A stretch of 64,000 nucleotides of DNA from positions 38,904 through 102,903 of the forward strand of contig JABDHF010000001.1 of the NCBI GenBank assembly GCA_013285595.1, given 5' to 3'. Numbering within the stretch: position 1 is the first letter of the stretch; every line of letters starts with the position of its first letter. Positions 17,621-25,329 of the stretch are shown here, in pieces. A program made the translations under genes and the position numbers. The stretch is from Bacteroidota bacterium. GTDB lineage: Bacteria; Bacteroidota; Bacteroidia; Chitinophagales; Chitinophagaceae. The notes beneath the pieces were generated by a model that made no database searches, was not told where the DNA came from, and saw nothing but the letters and a program-made list of their open reading frames with translations.

Positions 17621-18625
17621 ATGGAAATATCTTCATCTGTTGACATCCGGGAGCTGAATGAGCGCATACACCAGCAGAGCGCATTTATAGACCTGCTGAC
17701 CATGGAGCTGAATAAGGCAGTGGTAGGCCAAAAGGTAATGGTAGAGCGCCTGATGATAGGCTTGCTGGCTAATGGCCACGTATTGCTTGAGGGAGTACCC
17801 GGCCTCGCAAAAACACTGGCTATAAAATCGCTGGCATCTGCTATACATGCCCGTTTCGCTCGTATACAGTTTACGCCAGACCTTTTGCCGGCCGATGTGC
17901 TGGGCACTATGGTATACAACCCGCAGGCACATGAGTTTGCGGTGCGCAAGGGGCCTATCTTCGCCAACTTTATACTTGCCGATGAGATCAACCGCGCCCC
18001 CGCAAAAGTGCAGAGCGCCCTGCTGGAAGCCATGCAGGAACGGCAGGTAACCATAGGCGATAATACCTACAAGCTGGAAGAACCCTTCCTGGTCCTGGCC
18101 ACTCAAAACCCTATAGAGCAGGAAGGTACCTACGAGCTGCCTGAAGCCCAGGTAGACCGCTTTATGCTGAAGATAGTGATCACCTATCCTAAAAAGGAAG
18201 AGGAGCGCCAGATCATCCGTACAAACCTGAACCCGGGCGGCATGGCTAAAATAAGCCCCGTGGTAACTACAGAAGCCATAATGAAAGCACGCCATCTGGT
18301 GCGCGAGGTATATATGGATGAAAAGATAGAGCAGTATATACTCGACATAGTATTTGCCACCCGCTTCCCCGAAGAGTATAAGTTGGGCAAGCTAAAGCCA
18401 TTTATCAACTATGGTGGGTCGCCACGTGCCAGCATCAACCTGGCGCTGGCAGCCAAGGCATACGCCTTTATTAAGCGCAGGGGTTATGTGATACCAGAGG
18501 ATGTACGGGCCATTTGCCACGATGTTATGCGCCACCGTATAGGCCTTACCTACGAGGCTGAAGCTGAAAACGTGACCAGCGAGCAAATACTTAACGAGAT
18601 ACTGAATGTGGTGGAAGTGCCATAA
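17621..18625 (+). CDS. MoxR family AAA+ ATPase
   Basis: 334-residue cytosolic AAA+ ATPase of the MoxR group, chaperone-like proteins that usually help assemble or activate von Willebrand factor A or aerotolerance (Bat) proteins. Walker A is LLEGVPGLAKT (about residues 50-60), Walker B LADEINRAPAKVQ (about 120), and the sensor region ATQNPIEQEGTYELPEAQVD is typical. In many Bacteroidota this gene heads a bat operon, but here no DUF58 or vWA gene follows: a terminator lies right after it and the next gene runs the other way. It is therefore an orphan MoxR whose client is not visible. Confidence 0.93.
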   Translation: MEISSSVDIRELNERIHQQSAFIDLLTMELNKAVVGQKVMVERLMIGLLANGHVLLEGVPGLAKTLAIKSLASAIHARFARIQFTPDLLPADVLGTMVYNPQAHEFAVRKGPIFANFILADEINRAPAKVQSALLEAMQERQVTIGDNTYKLEEPFLVLATQNPIEQEGTYELPEAQVDRFMLKIVITYPKKEEERQIIRTNLNPGGMAKISPVVTTEAIMKARHLVREVYMDEKIEQYILDIVFATRFPEEYKLGKLKPFINYGGSPRASINLALAAKAYAFIKRRGYVIPEDVRAICHDVMRHRIGLTYEAEAENVTSEQILNEILNVVEVP

Positions 18626-18652
18626 TAGTGCACTCACAGCAAATAAATATTG

Positions 18653-18682
18653 GTAGAGACGGCAAGCATGCCGTCTTTTCTA
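18653..18682 (+). terminator. Terminator after MoxR, built from a GTAGAGACG half-palindrome
   Basis: AGACGGCA (18657-18664), loop AGCA, TGCCGTCT (18669-18676), then TTTCTATTT. It separates convergent genes. Its left side starts with GTAGAGACG, the same nine bases as the palindromes around the RAYT gene at 32.2-33.1 kb, so it may be a diverged copy of that repeat. Confidence 0.8.
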
Positions 18683-18692
18683 TTTCAGGTAA

Positions 18693-19661
18693 TTATTCCA
18701 GTGGCAGGCATATTTCGAATATAGCGCCGGAAGGCACATTGTCTTTAACAGTAATGCGCCCCTTGTGCTGCAATATGATCTTATTAGTAAGATAAAGCCC
18801 AAGTCCTGTACCTTTCGATTTTCGGCTTTCCTCATTACCGATCCGGTAAAACTTATTGAATATCTTCTTCTTTTCGGCATCAGGTATACCATCGCCCTGG
18901 TCTTTTATCTGCACTACGGCATTGTCTTGCTTTGTGTGCAGCGTTATGGCTATGGGCCTGTCGGCGCGGGTATATTTCACTGCGTTCTCCAGCAGGTTGG
19001 TAATAGCCATCTGCAGCATCATCTTGTCTCCAAATATCTTGCAGCGCGGAGTTATATCCGTTTCAAAGTTGCGCGGGTAGCGGGTGGCGTAGTCATTTAC
19101 CAGAGTTTCCAGCATTTCAGAGAGGTCTATGGTTTCCCTTGTTTGCTTGTATTGCCGCCCCTCTATCTGCGATGCTATCAGTATGTTGTTGCACAGGTCA
19201 TTTAGCCGGTTTGCTTCTTTTATGCAGCGGCTCAGTAGTTGCATCCGCTTATCTTCATTCAGCTGGTGTTTTTCCAGTGTTTGCAGGTTTAGTTTCATGG
19301 CCGCTATGGGCGATTTAAGCTCATGCGTTACCGAGAGCATAAAGTTGTTTTGCTGCCGCGATAGGGTGATACGCCGCACAAAAGAAGTATACACCACAAA
19401 AGCCCCGATAAGTATCACCAAAAGAAACGTAGTGCCCTCACCTACATACTGGCTTGTGCGCAAAGAAAGCTGGTGCTTGAGTGTCGCCATCTTCTCGTTG
19501 TATATGGCCGGTGTTTGCACACTATCTACCTGGCTTTTTAGGGTGATCACCTCCTGCTCATAGATCAGCCCGCTCTGCTTTTGCAGGCTCATCTCCCAAA
19601 ACACCAGCGCGGTGATAATGTAGGTAAGCAACAGGAGATGTACCGAAGTGAAAAAACGCAT
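18693..19661 (-). CDS. Membrane sensor histidine kinase
   Basis: 322-residue inner-membrane kinase with two transmembrane helices (about residues 8-26 and 78-97) around a short extracytoplasmic loop of about 50 residues. The HisKA motif is SVTHELKSPIAAMKLNLQ (phospho-accepting histidine near residue 113) and the ATPase domain contains NLLENAVKYT, DQGDGIPDAEKK and GTGLGLYLTNKI. No cognate response regulator is adjacent: this is an orphan kinase gene. The small sensor loop suggests that it senses the membrane itself or works through a partner, which is inference. Confidence 0.92.
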   Translation of the reverse strand: MRFFTSVHLLLLTYIITALVFWEMSLQKQSGLIYEQEVITLKSQVDSVQTPAIYNEKMATLKHQLSLRTSQYVGEGTTFLLVILIGAFVVYTSFVRRITLSRQQNNFMLSVTHELKSPIAAMKLNLQTLEKHQLNEDKRMQLLSRCIKEANRLNDLCNNILIASQIEGRQYKQTRETIDLSEMLETLVNDYATRYPRNFETDITPRCKIFGDKMMLQMAITNLLENAVKYTRADRPIAITLHTKQDNAVVQIKDQGDGIPDAEKKKIFNKFYRIGNEESRKSKGTGLGLYLTNKIILQHKGRITVKDNVPSGAIFEICLPLE

Positions 19662-19752
19662 GCTCAGTTATTTTTAAGGATGATCATCCGGGGCATTAAT
19701 GCCTTTTATTATTCCTAAACACTAATCTCATGCCAATCTAAACACGCCCTAC

Positions 19753-20685
19753 TTACTCCTTCACCATTTCCTTTATTTTTTCGCTGATCTTATCTGCGTA
19801 GTAGAGTGGGCCGCACACATGGCATTTAGATATTTCAAAATAGGCTTTCGGGTCTTTGGCGTCAGTATATATTCTCCGGCCCATGCTTATCGGCACTACA
19901 TCGTCTCCGTTGCTATGTATCACCAGCACAGGCTTGCCATACTTTTTCAGGGTTTTCTTTACATTGTAGTCTTCTTTTACAAATAGGCGCGCCGCAAATC
20001 CAAAAGTCCCTACATGGTATGCCGCCTCTGCCTTCCACGATTCAAAGCCACCCTCCATTATCATACCCTCTGCCAACGAAGGATCGCTCAAAGCGACCTC
20101 AGGTGTAAAATGCGCACCCATAGACTGCCCGTAGATAAGCAGGTGAGTATTAGCTACATCGGCCCTGCCGTGCAGGTATACTAGCGCCGCCTCAGCATCG
20201 CGTGGCACATTACCACGCGTAGCCTTACCTTCTGAAAAACCAAAGCCGCTATAATCGGGCATAAACACCTGGTAACCCTGCTCCGCCAGCGCTATCCCCT
20301 TTACCGACTCTCTGACCACATTGCCACGTATGCCATGCAGCAGCAGCAAGGTTATCTTTGGCGCTGCATTTTTGGGTTTTATCATCCAGCCATTCAGTAT
20401 CGTGCCCGCATCGTTTTTAAACAACACGCTTTCTACCGTATAGTCAAGGTTTAAAGGATTACCCTTGATATCTGTAAACGTAGGCTGATAATGCTCCCCT
20501 ATATTTATGACCTGGGTAGTATCTACATGCACATGGCCGCTATCATCGGTCCTGGCTACCTTCCGGTACAGCTTCTTAGTGTTGGCCTGCAGTTTGCCCG
20601 GCCGCAATATCTGCTTATTAAAATTACAGGAAGTAAGTATAAAGCAAGACAGGAGTAATACCAACGCACTTATTCGTTTCATCAT
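19753..20685 (-). CDS. Lipoprotein alpha/beta hydrolase
   Basis: 310-residue alpha/beta hydrolase with a lipoprotein signal (ILTSC, lipid-modified cysteine near residue 20), so it is anchored in the inner or outer membrane facing the periplasm. The oxyanion-hole region is LLLHGIRGNV, the nucleophile serine is in IYGQSMGAH (about residue 188), the acid is in HSNGDDVVP and the histidine is probably in SKCHVCGP near the C-terminus. It resembles BAAT/dienelactone-like hydrolases of unknown substrate. It lies 26 nt upstream of no gene in its own direction; gldH lies 27 nt upstream of it, so the two may be cotranscribed. Confidence 0.88.
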   Translation of the reverse strand: MMKRISALVLLLSCFILTSCNFNKQILRPGKLQANTKKLYRKVARTDDSGHVHVDTTQVINIGEHYQPTFTDIKGNPLNLDYTVESVLFKNDAGTILNGWMIKPKNAAPKITLLLLHGIRGNVVRESVKGIALAEQGYQVFMPDYSGFGFSEGKATRGNVPRDAEAALVYLHGRADVANTHLLIYGQSMGAHFTPEVALSDPSLAEGMIMEGGFESWKAEAAYHVGTFGFAARLFVKEDYNVKKTLKKYGKPVLVIHSNGDDVVPISMGRRIYTDAKDPKAYFEISKCHVCGPLYYADKISEKIKEMVKE

Positions 20686-20711
20686 TTGCCAATTATTACA
20701 ACACCCTCCAA

Positions 20712-21194
20712 TTAATAATGTCCCTTCTTTTCCAGCCTGAACCCTATATTCAGCACCTCTGGCAGTGGGTTTATGCGCATATTCTGCTCCATAGTTATTT
20801 TGTAAGTGCCCTTCCTGTCAAACCGTACAGAGTCGCTAAACTTTATGGGCAACCGTTGCTCATATATCTCACCCATACCGCGGCCCAGCCATTTGCCAGT
20901 GGCCTCAGCCATTACCACATTCATCCTTTCCTTCCGCTCCACGCTGTCTCCCGGCGCTTTTATGTATACCCACACCCACAAATTGCAATACGGGTATGCC
21001 TGTGTATGCCTGATCACGAAAAACGGCTGGTACCCCACCGTAGTGTCAGTAATATCTATGGCGAATGACGGCTTAAAGGCATACGTCCAGTTATTTTGCG
21101 GTATCACTATCTCTTTTTGATACACATAAGGCGCAGGCAGGCACCCTGCAAAAACACAACTGGCAACAACAATGGCTATTAAGCTACGATACAT
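20712..21194 (-). CDS. gldH: Gliding motility lipoprotein GldH
   Basis: 160-residue outer-membrane-type lipoprotein (lipobox FAGC near residue 17). GldH is one of the Gld proteins needed for surface gliding and T9SS function in Bacteroidota; the precise role of this subunit is not known. The family signature stretches here are NNWTYAFKPSF and NLWVWVYIKAPGD, followed by RMNVVMAEATGKWLGRGMG. The start at 21194 is preferred over the ATG at 21203 because a -7 promoter element occupies 21201-21208, inside the longer form. This places the promoter only 6 nt from the start codon. Identity is fairly confident. Confidence 0.87.
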   Translation of the reverse strand: MYRSLIAIVVASCVFAGCLPAPYVYQKEIVIPQNNWTYAFKPSFAIDITDTTVGYQPFFVIRHTQAYPYCNLWVWVYIKAPGDSVERKERMNVVMAEATGKWLGRGMGEIYEQRLPIKFSDSVRFDRKGTYKITMEQNMRINPLPEVLNIGFRLEKKGHY

Positions 21195-21200
21195 CGGGGC

Positions 21201-21208
21201 CAAATTTA
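21201..21208 (-). promoter_or_regulatory. Predicted -7 element of gldH
   Basis: Minus-strand TAAATTTG matches TAnnTTTG; ends 6 nt before the ATG at 21194. It decides the gldH start. A TTG lies 15 nt further upstream, closer than the usual spacing. Confidence 0.5.
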
Positions 21209-21288
21209 CATAATTATACTTGACAAGGCATAATTACCCGATTTTCCTACATACATCAGCATAGCTATCTCGCACCTACGCAACTTCA

Positions 21289-21305
21289 CCTCTCCTTCGG
21301 AGAGG
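21289..21305. repeat. CCTCTCC-TTC-GGAGAGG intergenic palindrome
   Basis: Seven-bp perfect stem with a TTC loop, followed by CCGGGAGAGG. It is of the type seen dispersed in Bacteroidota intergenic DNA, between divergent gldH and nadC. An AT-only palindrome (AATAATAA / TTATTATT) follows at about 21320. Confidence 0.6.
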
Positions 21306-21355
21306 CCGGGAGAGGCTCTTAATAATAAATTATTATTCCCTACATCACATTTTCT

Positions 21356-21363
21356 TAATTTTG
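21356..21363 (+). promoter_or_regulatory. Predicted -7 element of nadC
   Basis: TAATTTTG, a full TAnnTTTG match, 23 nt before the TTG start codon at 21387. Confidence 0.45.
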
Positions 21364-21386
21364 CCCACCATTTAAATATAATATCA

Positions 21387-22226
21387 TTGAGCAACCACGA
21401 TTTTATTGAAGCCGCACTCGCAGAGGATATTGGAACAGGCGACTACTCCACACTGGCAAGTATCCCGCCCGGTGCCCGCGGCAAGGCCATATTGAAGATA
21501 AAAGAAGATGGCATAATAGCCGGCCTGGCGCTCGCTGAGCAGATATTCACCTACCTGGAGCCCGGCGCAGTGATCACCTTCAACAAAAAAGACGGCGACA
21601 CCGTAGCCATTGGCGAAACAGCCTTCGAGGTAAGCGCCAGTGTGCACACCATACTCAAGGCCGAGCGCCTGGTGCTCAACTGTATGCAGCGCATGAGTGG
21701 CATAGCCACGCTCACCCACCAATACGTAGACGCCATAAAAGGCTACCCCACAAAAATACTCGATACCCGCAAAACCACCCCCCTCTTTCGCGCTTACGAA
21801 AAGGAAGCCGTACACATAGGCGGCGGCGTAAACCACCGCATGGGCCTCTACGATATGGTGATGCTCAAAGACAACCACATCGACTTTTGCGGCGGCATAG
21901 AAAAAGCTATCACACAAACCAACGAATACCTGAAAGCCAACAACCTGAACCTGGCCATAGAAGTAGAGACCCGCAATATAGACGACGTAAAACGGGTCCT
22001 CGCCACCGGCAACGTAAGCCGCATAATGCTCGACAACTACACCCCCGAACAGATAGAAGAAGCTGTAGCCCTCATAGGCAATAAATACGAAACAGAAGCA
22101 TCAGGTGGTATCAATCTCAGCAATATCGTCGCCTACGCCCGCACCGGTGTCGACTATATATCCGTAGGCGCCATCATCCACCACGCCGTAAGCATGGACC
22201 TCAGCCTCAAAGCCCAGATACTATGA
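21387..22226 (+). CDS. nadC: Nicotinate-nucleotide diphosphorylase (carboxylating)
   Basis: Quinolinate phosphoribosyltransferase, which makes nicotinate mononucleotide from quinolinate and PRPP in NAD synthesis. 279 residues, a normal length. The core includes ILDTRKTTP, the basic HRMGLYDMVMLKDNH segment and EVETRNIDDVKRVL, and the ending SGGINLSNIVAYARTGVDYI with SVGAIIHHA is typical. The start is a TTG (MSNHDFIEAALAEDIG), because no ATG lies upstream in frame and alignment of the N-terminus favours this position. It overlaps the lipid kinase gene by 4 bp (ATGA). The third codon positions are strikingly C-rich compared with other genes in the window. Confidence 0.94.
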   Translation: MSNHDFIEAALAEDIGTGDYSTLASIPPGARGKAILKIKEDGIIAGLALAEQIFTYLEPGAVITFNKKDGDTVAIGETAFEVSASVHTILKAERLVLNCMQRMSGIATLTHQYVDAIKGYPTKILDTRKTTPLFRAYEKEAVHIGGGVNHRMGLYDMVMLKDNHIDFCGGIEKAITQTNEYLKANNLNLAIEVETRNIDDVKRVLATGNVSRIMLDNYTPEQIEEAVALIGNKYETEASGGINLSNIVAYARTGVDYISVGAIIHHAVSMDLSLKAQIL

Positions 22227-23101
22227 ACAAAAAGCACGTAGTGTTTATCATCAACCCCAAATCGGGAGTAGAAAGGCAGAAGGAGATACAACAAGGCATA
22301 GACGCCCACCTCGACAACGAAAAATACACCCACGAGATTCAGTATACCGAATTCATAAAGCACGGCACCAAGCTGGCAAAAGAGGCCGCAATAGCCGGCG
22401 CCTATGCCGTAGTAGCCGTAGGCGGCGATGGCTCCGTAAACGACGTGGTGCAGGGCCTTATAGGCACCAACGCCCTCCTTGCCATCATACCCAAAGGCTC
22501 CGGCAACGGCATGGCCCGCACCATGAAGATACCCCTCGATACCAACGAGGCCATAAAAGTCATCAACACCGGCCACACTGCCAATATGGACATCGGCTTT
22601 GCCAACAACCGCCCGTTCATCAGCAACGCCGGCGTGGCATTCGATGCCCTCATCTCCAAAAAATTTGCTAAAAGCGAGAAGCGTGGCTTCATGATCTACA
22701 GCTGGCTCGTCACCAAATACATGTGGCTCTATAAGTCGTGGGACTGGCACATCACCGTCGATGGCCGCACCTTTACCCAGCGCGCCTTTATGGTCAACGT
22801 CGCCAACGGCCAGCAGTTCGGCTACAACTTCAAGATCGCCCCCATGGCCAGCTTCACAGACGGCCAGCTCGATCTTATCATCATCCGCAAATTCCCCAAG
22901 ATCATGGGCGGCGCCATAGTAGTGCGCGCCATGAACGGCAGCATCGCCCGCAGCCCCTACGTAGAGCACATAAAAGGCCGCGAGATCACCATCTCCCACC
23001 CATCCCTGAAGCTCATGCAAACCGACGGCGACGCCCACCCCTGCGAGCACACCATCACCTTCAGCATAAAACAAGGAGCGCAGAGAGTAATAGTGCCGTA
23101 G
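22223..23101 (+). CDS. Diacylglycerol/lipid kinase (YegS/BmrU family)
   Basis: 292-residue cytosolic lipid kinase of the DAGK catalytic-domain family, which phosphorylates diacylglycerol or a related lipid. The nucleotide-binding motif is VGGDGSVNDVVQGL near residue 70 (GGDGS in place of the more common GGDGT), then PKGSGNGMAR, and a C-terminal domain with NGQQFGYNFKIAP and HPSLKLMQTDGD. Its ATG overlaps the nadC stop by 4 bp, indicating translational coupling, although no pathway links the two. C-rich third codon positions match nadC. Confidence 0.93.
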   Translation: MNKKHVVFIINPKSGVERQKEIQQGIDAHLDNEKYTHEIQYTEFIKHGTKLAKEAAIAGAYAVVAVGGDGSVNDVVQGLIGTNALLAIIPKGSGNGMARTMKIPLDTNEAIKVINTGHTANMDIGFANNRPFISNAGVAFDALISKKFAKSEKRGFMIYSWLVTKYMWLYKSWDWHITVDGRTFTQRAFMVNVANGQQFGYNFKIAPMASFTDGQLDLIIIRKFPKIMGGAIVVRAMNGSIARSPYVEHIKGREITISHPSLKLMQTDGDAHPCEHTITFSIKQGAQRVIVP

Positions 23102-23106
23102 GTGTG

Positions 23107-23487
23107 TTACAGCGTGTATGGGTCAATTACCTGTAATCCTTTTATTTTTTCAAAGTCCGCACTGTTTCGTGTTATCAATGCAAAGCCATGAACAACTGCT
23201 GTAGCTGCTATAATTGCATCAGGCAGTTTGACACGGAAATTTTTACGGATATCAATAGCTTTAAGAACAACAGGCTCTTCCAAATGAAAAATGGTAGATG
23301 CGGCGATAAATGATTGTAATAACTGTATTTGCATGGCGGTTGCTTTGGGCTAGGCAAGCATTTCCATCCGGGTAATTATAGATATTTGGGCTTCTGTCTG
23401 CTCTATTAATAAAGCAGTCGGCTCAGGCAATGTATTATTGAGATACTCAATTGCCGTATTGGTGTCAATTAAATATTTTAATCCCAT
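23107..23487 (-). pseudogene. PIN-domain (VapC-like) toxin interrupted by an amber codon
   Basis: Full-length frame of 126 sense codons from the ATG at 23487, broken by a single TAG (23350-23352, codon 46). Upstream it reads MGLKYLIDTNTAIEYL, with the first catalytic aspartate at residue 8, and ITRMEMLA right before the stop; downstream it continues PKATAMQ, then LPDAIIAATA and TRNSADF, which carry the later catalytic acidic residues. In related toxins the stop position is an aromatic residue, so a TGG-to-TAG change is the simplest explanation. The upstream antitoxin gene overlaps it by 10 bp in the usual way. Sequencing error is the main alternative. Confidence 0.85.
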
Positions 23488-23756
23488 TCGTTACGTACTT
23501 CCTTTAAGTATTGCTGAAGGTCTTTGTATTCCTCGTCGGTAAGTTTTAGTGAGCCGCGCAAACCTGCAACCGACTTTTTTGCCGGTTGTGATTCTGTAAG
23601 CTCATCAACAGGATACAGCAATACCTCTAATTTCCTTCCTACATAATTCTCAGGAACATGTATAGACACATCCTGATCCAAGGGCGTCACGGTTGCTCGA
23701 ACCATATTATTATAATTTTCTACTTCAAAGTTACCATTTATTACTTTAACTATCAT
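23478..23756 (-). CDS. Antitoxin of the PIN-domain pair
   Basis: 92-residue protein from MIVKVINGNFEVEN, with the ORF extending a few codons upstream. The C-terminal part is acidic (EEYKDLQQYLKEVRNEWD), as expected for a toxin-binding tail, and a middle segment DVSIHVPENYVGRKLEVLLYP resembles a swapped-hairpin (AbrB-like) or similar DNA-binding fold. It overlaps the PIN gene by 10 bp. Together with the PIN family identity this makes it an antitoxin and probable autorepressor. The frame is intact although its toxin partner is interrupted. Confidence 0.75.
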   Translation of the reverse strand: MIVKVINGNFEVENYNNMVRATVTPLDQDVSIHVPENYVGRKLEVLLYPVDELTESQPAKKSVAGLRGSLKLTDEEYKDLQQYLKEVRNEWD

Positions 23757-23784
23757 AGCGCCCATCAAGGCCGTCAAATAGAAT

Positions 23785-23850
23785 TGTCAGCCTGAGCTCC
23801 GTCGAAGGCCCATGAGCATCAGCAATTGCCAACATCGGAGAGATGCCTCC
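23785..23850 (+). repeat. TGTCAGCCTGAGC intergenic repeat, copy 1
   Basis: Starts TGTCAGCCTGAGCTCCGTCG and continues AAGGCC; the same element recurs at 23984. The following bases (GAGCATCAGCAATTGCCAA) also match loosely. Ends approximate. Confidence 0.7.
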
Positions 23851-23983
23851 ATATTGCGGTAGCAAATGTGTTATAATTATTGTCCCGGCAGCATTACTAC
23901 TATTGCGCCTCAGTGGCGTTAGCACCGTTCAACTGCGGATGGCCATTAGGCTTGCCTCGCACAATCAAACTTGTTAAACAGAA

Positions 23984-24050
23984 TGTCAGCCTGAGCCCCG
24001 TCGAAGGCCCCGAGCATTAGCAATAGGCAAGATTGGATAGATGCTTCTTT
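23984..24050 (+). repeat. TGTCAGCCTGAGC intergenic repeat, copy 2
   Basis: Starts TGTCAGCCTGAGCCCCGTCG and runs on as AAGGCCCCGAGCATTAGCAA; direct repeat of 23785-23850 with a few mismatches. Confidence 0.7.
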
Positions 24051-24115
24051 TGTGGCATAAAGATTGCACTTTACTATTCTTTTGTCGGAAATCAAAATGA
24101 TTTTTTATTAAACAC

Positions 24116-24370
24116 TTATTGTTGGAATATTACTTCATCATTTATTATTTTAATTGCCTTTTGTTCTAGATAATATGCTTCACTTCTTAATCTGTTAGCT
24201 TCCATTGCCAATTGATTTATTTGCTGCATTGTACTTTTATCTTTAATGATTGGGATCGGAACTTTTACAATATGCTCACTTTCTATATGTGGCACTACTG
24301 CACCATAATTATTGCGGCAAATTAATTCCTTTCCGTATTCGGAATTTAACCAACAGTACAAATAACCCGC
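24116..24370 (-). pseudogene. C-terminal remnant of a type I restriction specificity (HsdS-like) subunit
   Basis: About 85 codons that match the end of restriction-modification specificity subunits: YLYCWLNSEYGKELI, then GAVVPHIESEHIVKVPIP, then a coiled coil with INQLAMEANRLRSEAYYLEQ. These subunits normally have about 400 residues and two recognition domains; only the last half of the second one is present. The frame opens upstream into a palindromic repeat (24372-24419), which marks the break. No hsdM or hsdR gene is nearby, so it cannot work as a specificity subunit. Confidence 0.75.
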
Positions 24371-24371
24371 T

Positions 24372-24419
24372 GTTCCGGATTTGCAATCCGGAACGATATG
24401 GTTGGGGATTTGCAATCCC
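24372..24419. repeat. Two TTTGCAA palindromes in tandem
   Basis: Stem GTTCCGGATT with loop TGC and a perfect reverse complement (24372-24394), followed by GGGATT-TGC-AATCCC (24405-24419). A related palindrome, GGGATT-CGC-AATCCC, lies at 25330-25344 in front of the second direct repeat. Confidence 0.8.
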
Positions 24420-24424
24420 GCTCA

Positions 24425-24517
24425 CAATCTCCTTCCATACATTTGTAAATAAATAGCAATATAGTATGCCCCACGGCGTCCCACATCATATTAAACCGCT
24501 CACACTTATCATTTATC
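24425..24517. repeat. Direct repeat flanking HepT/MntA, copy 1
   Basis: 93 bp, containing CCCCACGGCGTCCCACATCA and ending CACACTTATCATTTATC. Matches 25360-25451 with roughly ten differences. The HepT/MntA pair lies between the two copies. Confidence 0.85.
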
Positions 24518-24602
24518 ACCAGTTGGGCGTAGTCTCCGACTATGTCCTCTCGGCAGCCAATCTCTGATTGGCGAATATACCTCACTAGCGTAAGGTGTGT
24601 AT

Positions 24603-24932
24603 TTAAAGCAGGCTCTGCACTTCATCTAACAATATGGGAATATCTTTCATGATTACTTTCCATATTATAATTTCATCCACATCGTCATAATTGTGGATCA
24701 CACGATTGCGGAGGTTTACTATTTTGCGCGCTGAGGATATAGGCAGTTCCGGGTTTATTTTGAGCAGATTGTTTGTGGCTTCGCCTATTATCTCTAATTC
24801 TCGTTCTACAGCCCTTCTTTTTGTAATGCTTTTTGCAAATTCTTCGAATACCCTGCGCCCTTCAAGATGCACATCGATATTCAAAGCGGCCTGTTGTATG
24901 TCGTTAAGCAGCTTCTTTTCTTCAAACATCAT
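24603..24932 (-). CDS. hepT: HepT-like toxin (HEPN domain)
   Basis: 109-residue all-helical HEPN protein of the HepT/DUF86 family, in its known members an RNase toxin. The active-site motif Rx4HxY is at residues 75-82 (RNRVIHNY: R75, H80, Y82), preceded by ERELEIIGEATNNL, which is typical of the family. It overlaps the upstream MntA gene by 4 bp (ATGA), the usual order of nucleotidyltransferase then HEPN protein. In characterised pairs the nucleotidyltransferase AMPylates the tyrosine to silence the toxin; that this happens here is inference. Confidence 0.92.
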   Translation of the reverse strand: MMFEEKKLLNDIQQAALNIDVHLEGRRVFEEFAKSITKRRAVERELEIIGEATNNLLKINPELPISSARKIVNLRNRVIHNYDDVDEIIIWKVIMKDIPILLDEVQSLL

Positions 24933-25231
24933 ATCAGTTGCAGTTTGTGGCTGTTTATATTTTGCAGCAGGTAGGGGTTTTTAAGCGTCTTTTCAGTCAC
25001 CAGGTCCACGTTTCGTTTCAGGAGTATTTCCAACGCATCTGCCAGCGCAAAATAATTATCGGAGTAGGTGGTATAGTGCATATTATCGGGGAACTTTATA
25101 ATAAAGTCGATATCGCTATTATTACGCAACAGGCCCGTAGCAGCGCTACCAAACAGAAAAGCACGCTCCACACCATATTGCAGCATCAGCTGCTTTATTT
25201 GCGGCAGGTATTGCTCTACTATTTTTTCCAT
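24929..25231 (-). CDS. mntA: MntA-like nucleotidyltransferase antitoxin
   Basis: 100-residue minimal nucleotidyltransferase. The catalytic motif GSx10DxD is complete (G28, S29, D40, D42 in FGSAATGLLRNNSDID), so it should be able to transfer AMP. MntA proteins neutralise their HepT partner by AMPylation in known systems. First gene of the pair, with a 4-bp overlap into hepT. The module lies between two long direct repeats. Confidence 0.9.
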   Translation of the reverse strand: MEKIVEQYLPQIKQLMLQYGVERAFLFGSAATGLLRNNSDIDFIIKFPDNMHYTTYSDNYFALADALEILLKRNVDLVTEKTLKNPYLLQNINSHKLQLI

Positions 25232-25329
25232 AGCCTAAAATTATATCATTTTTCCCTGCGAAGCGCTGAAAAGTGCTGATTATAAAGATAGGCGCAAACA
25301 GTTCATTCAAATTAAATTATCCACTGTTC

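Larger units (their letters stand above)
23757..24115. other. Intergenic region with two direct repeats, no gene
   Basis: 359 bases with no reading frame worth reporting. Its main content is two copies of a TGTCAGCCTGAGC repeat about 200 nt apart. The rest is unassigned. Confidence 0.6.

Noticed and set aside
22154-23074. 306-codon minus-strand frame opposite the lipid kinase
   Set aside because: It is antisense to a well-supported kinase gene; its alanine- and valine-rich, low-complexity sequence is the shadow of C-rich codons.
24116-24415. Functional type I restriction specificity subunit
   Set aside because: Only the end of one recognition domain remains, and no methylase or endonuclease gene is nearby.
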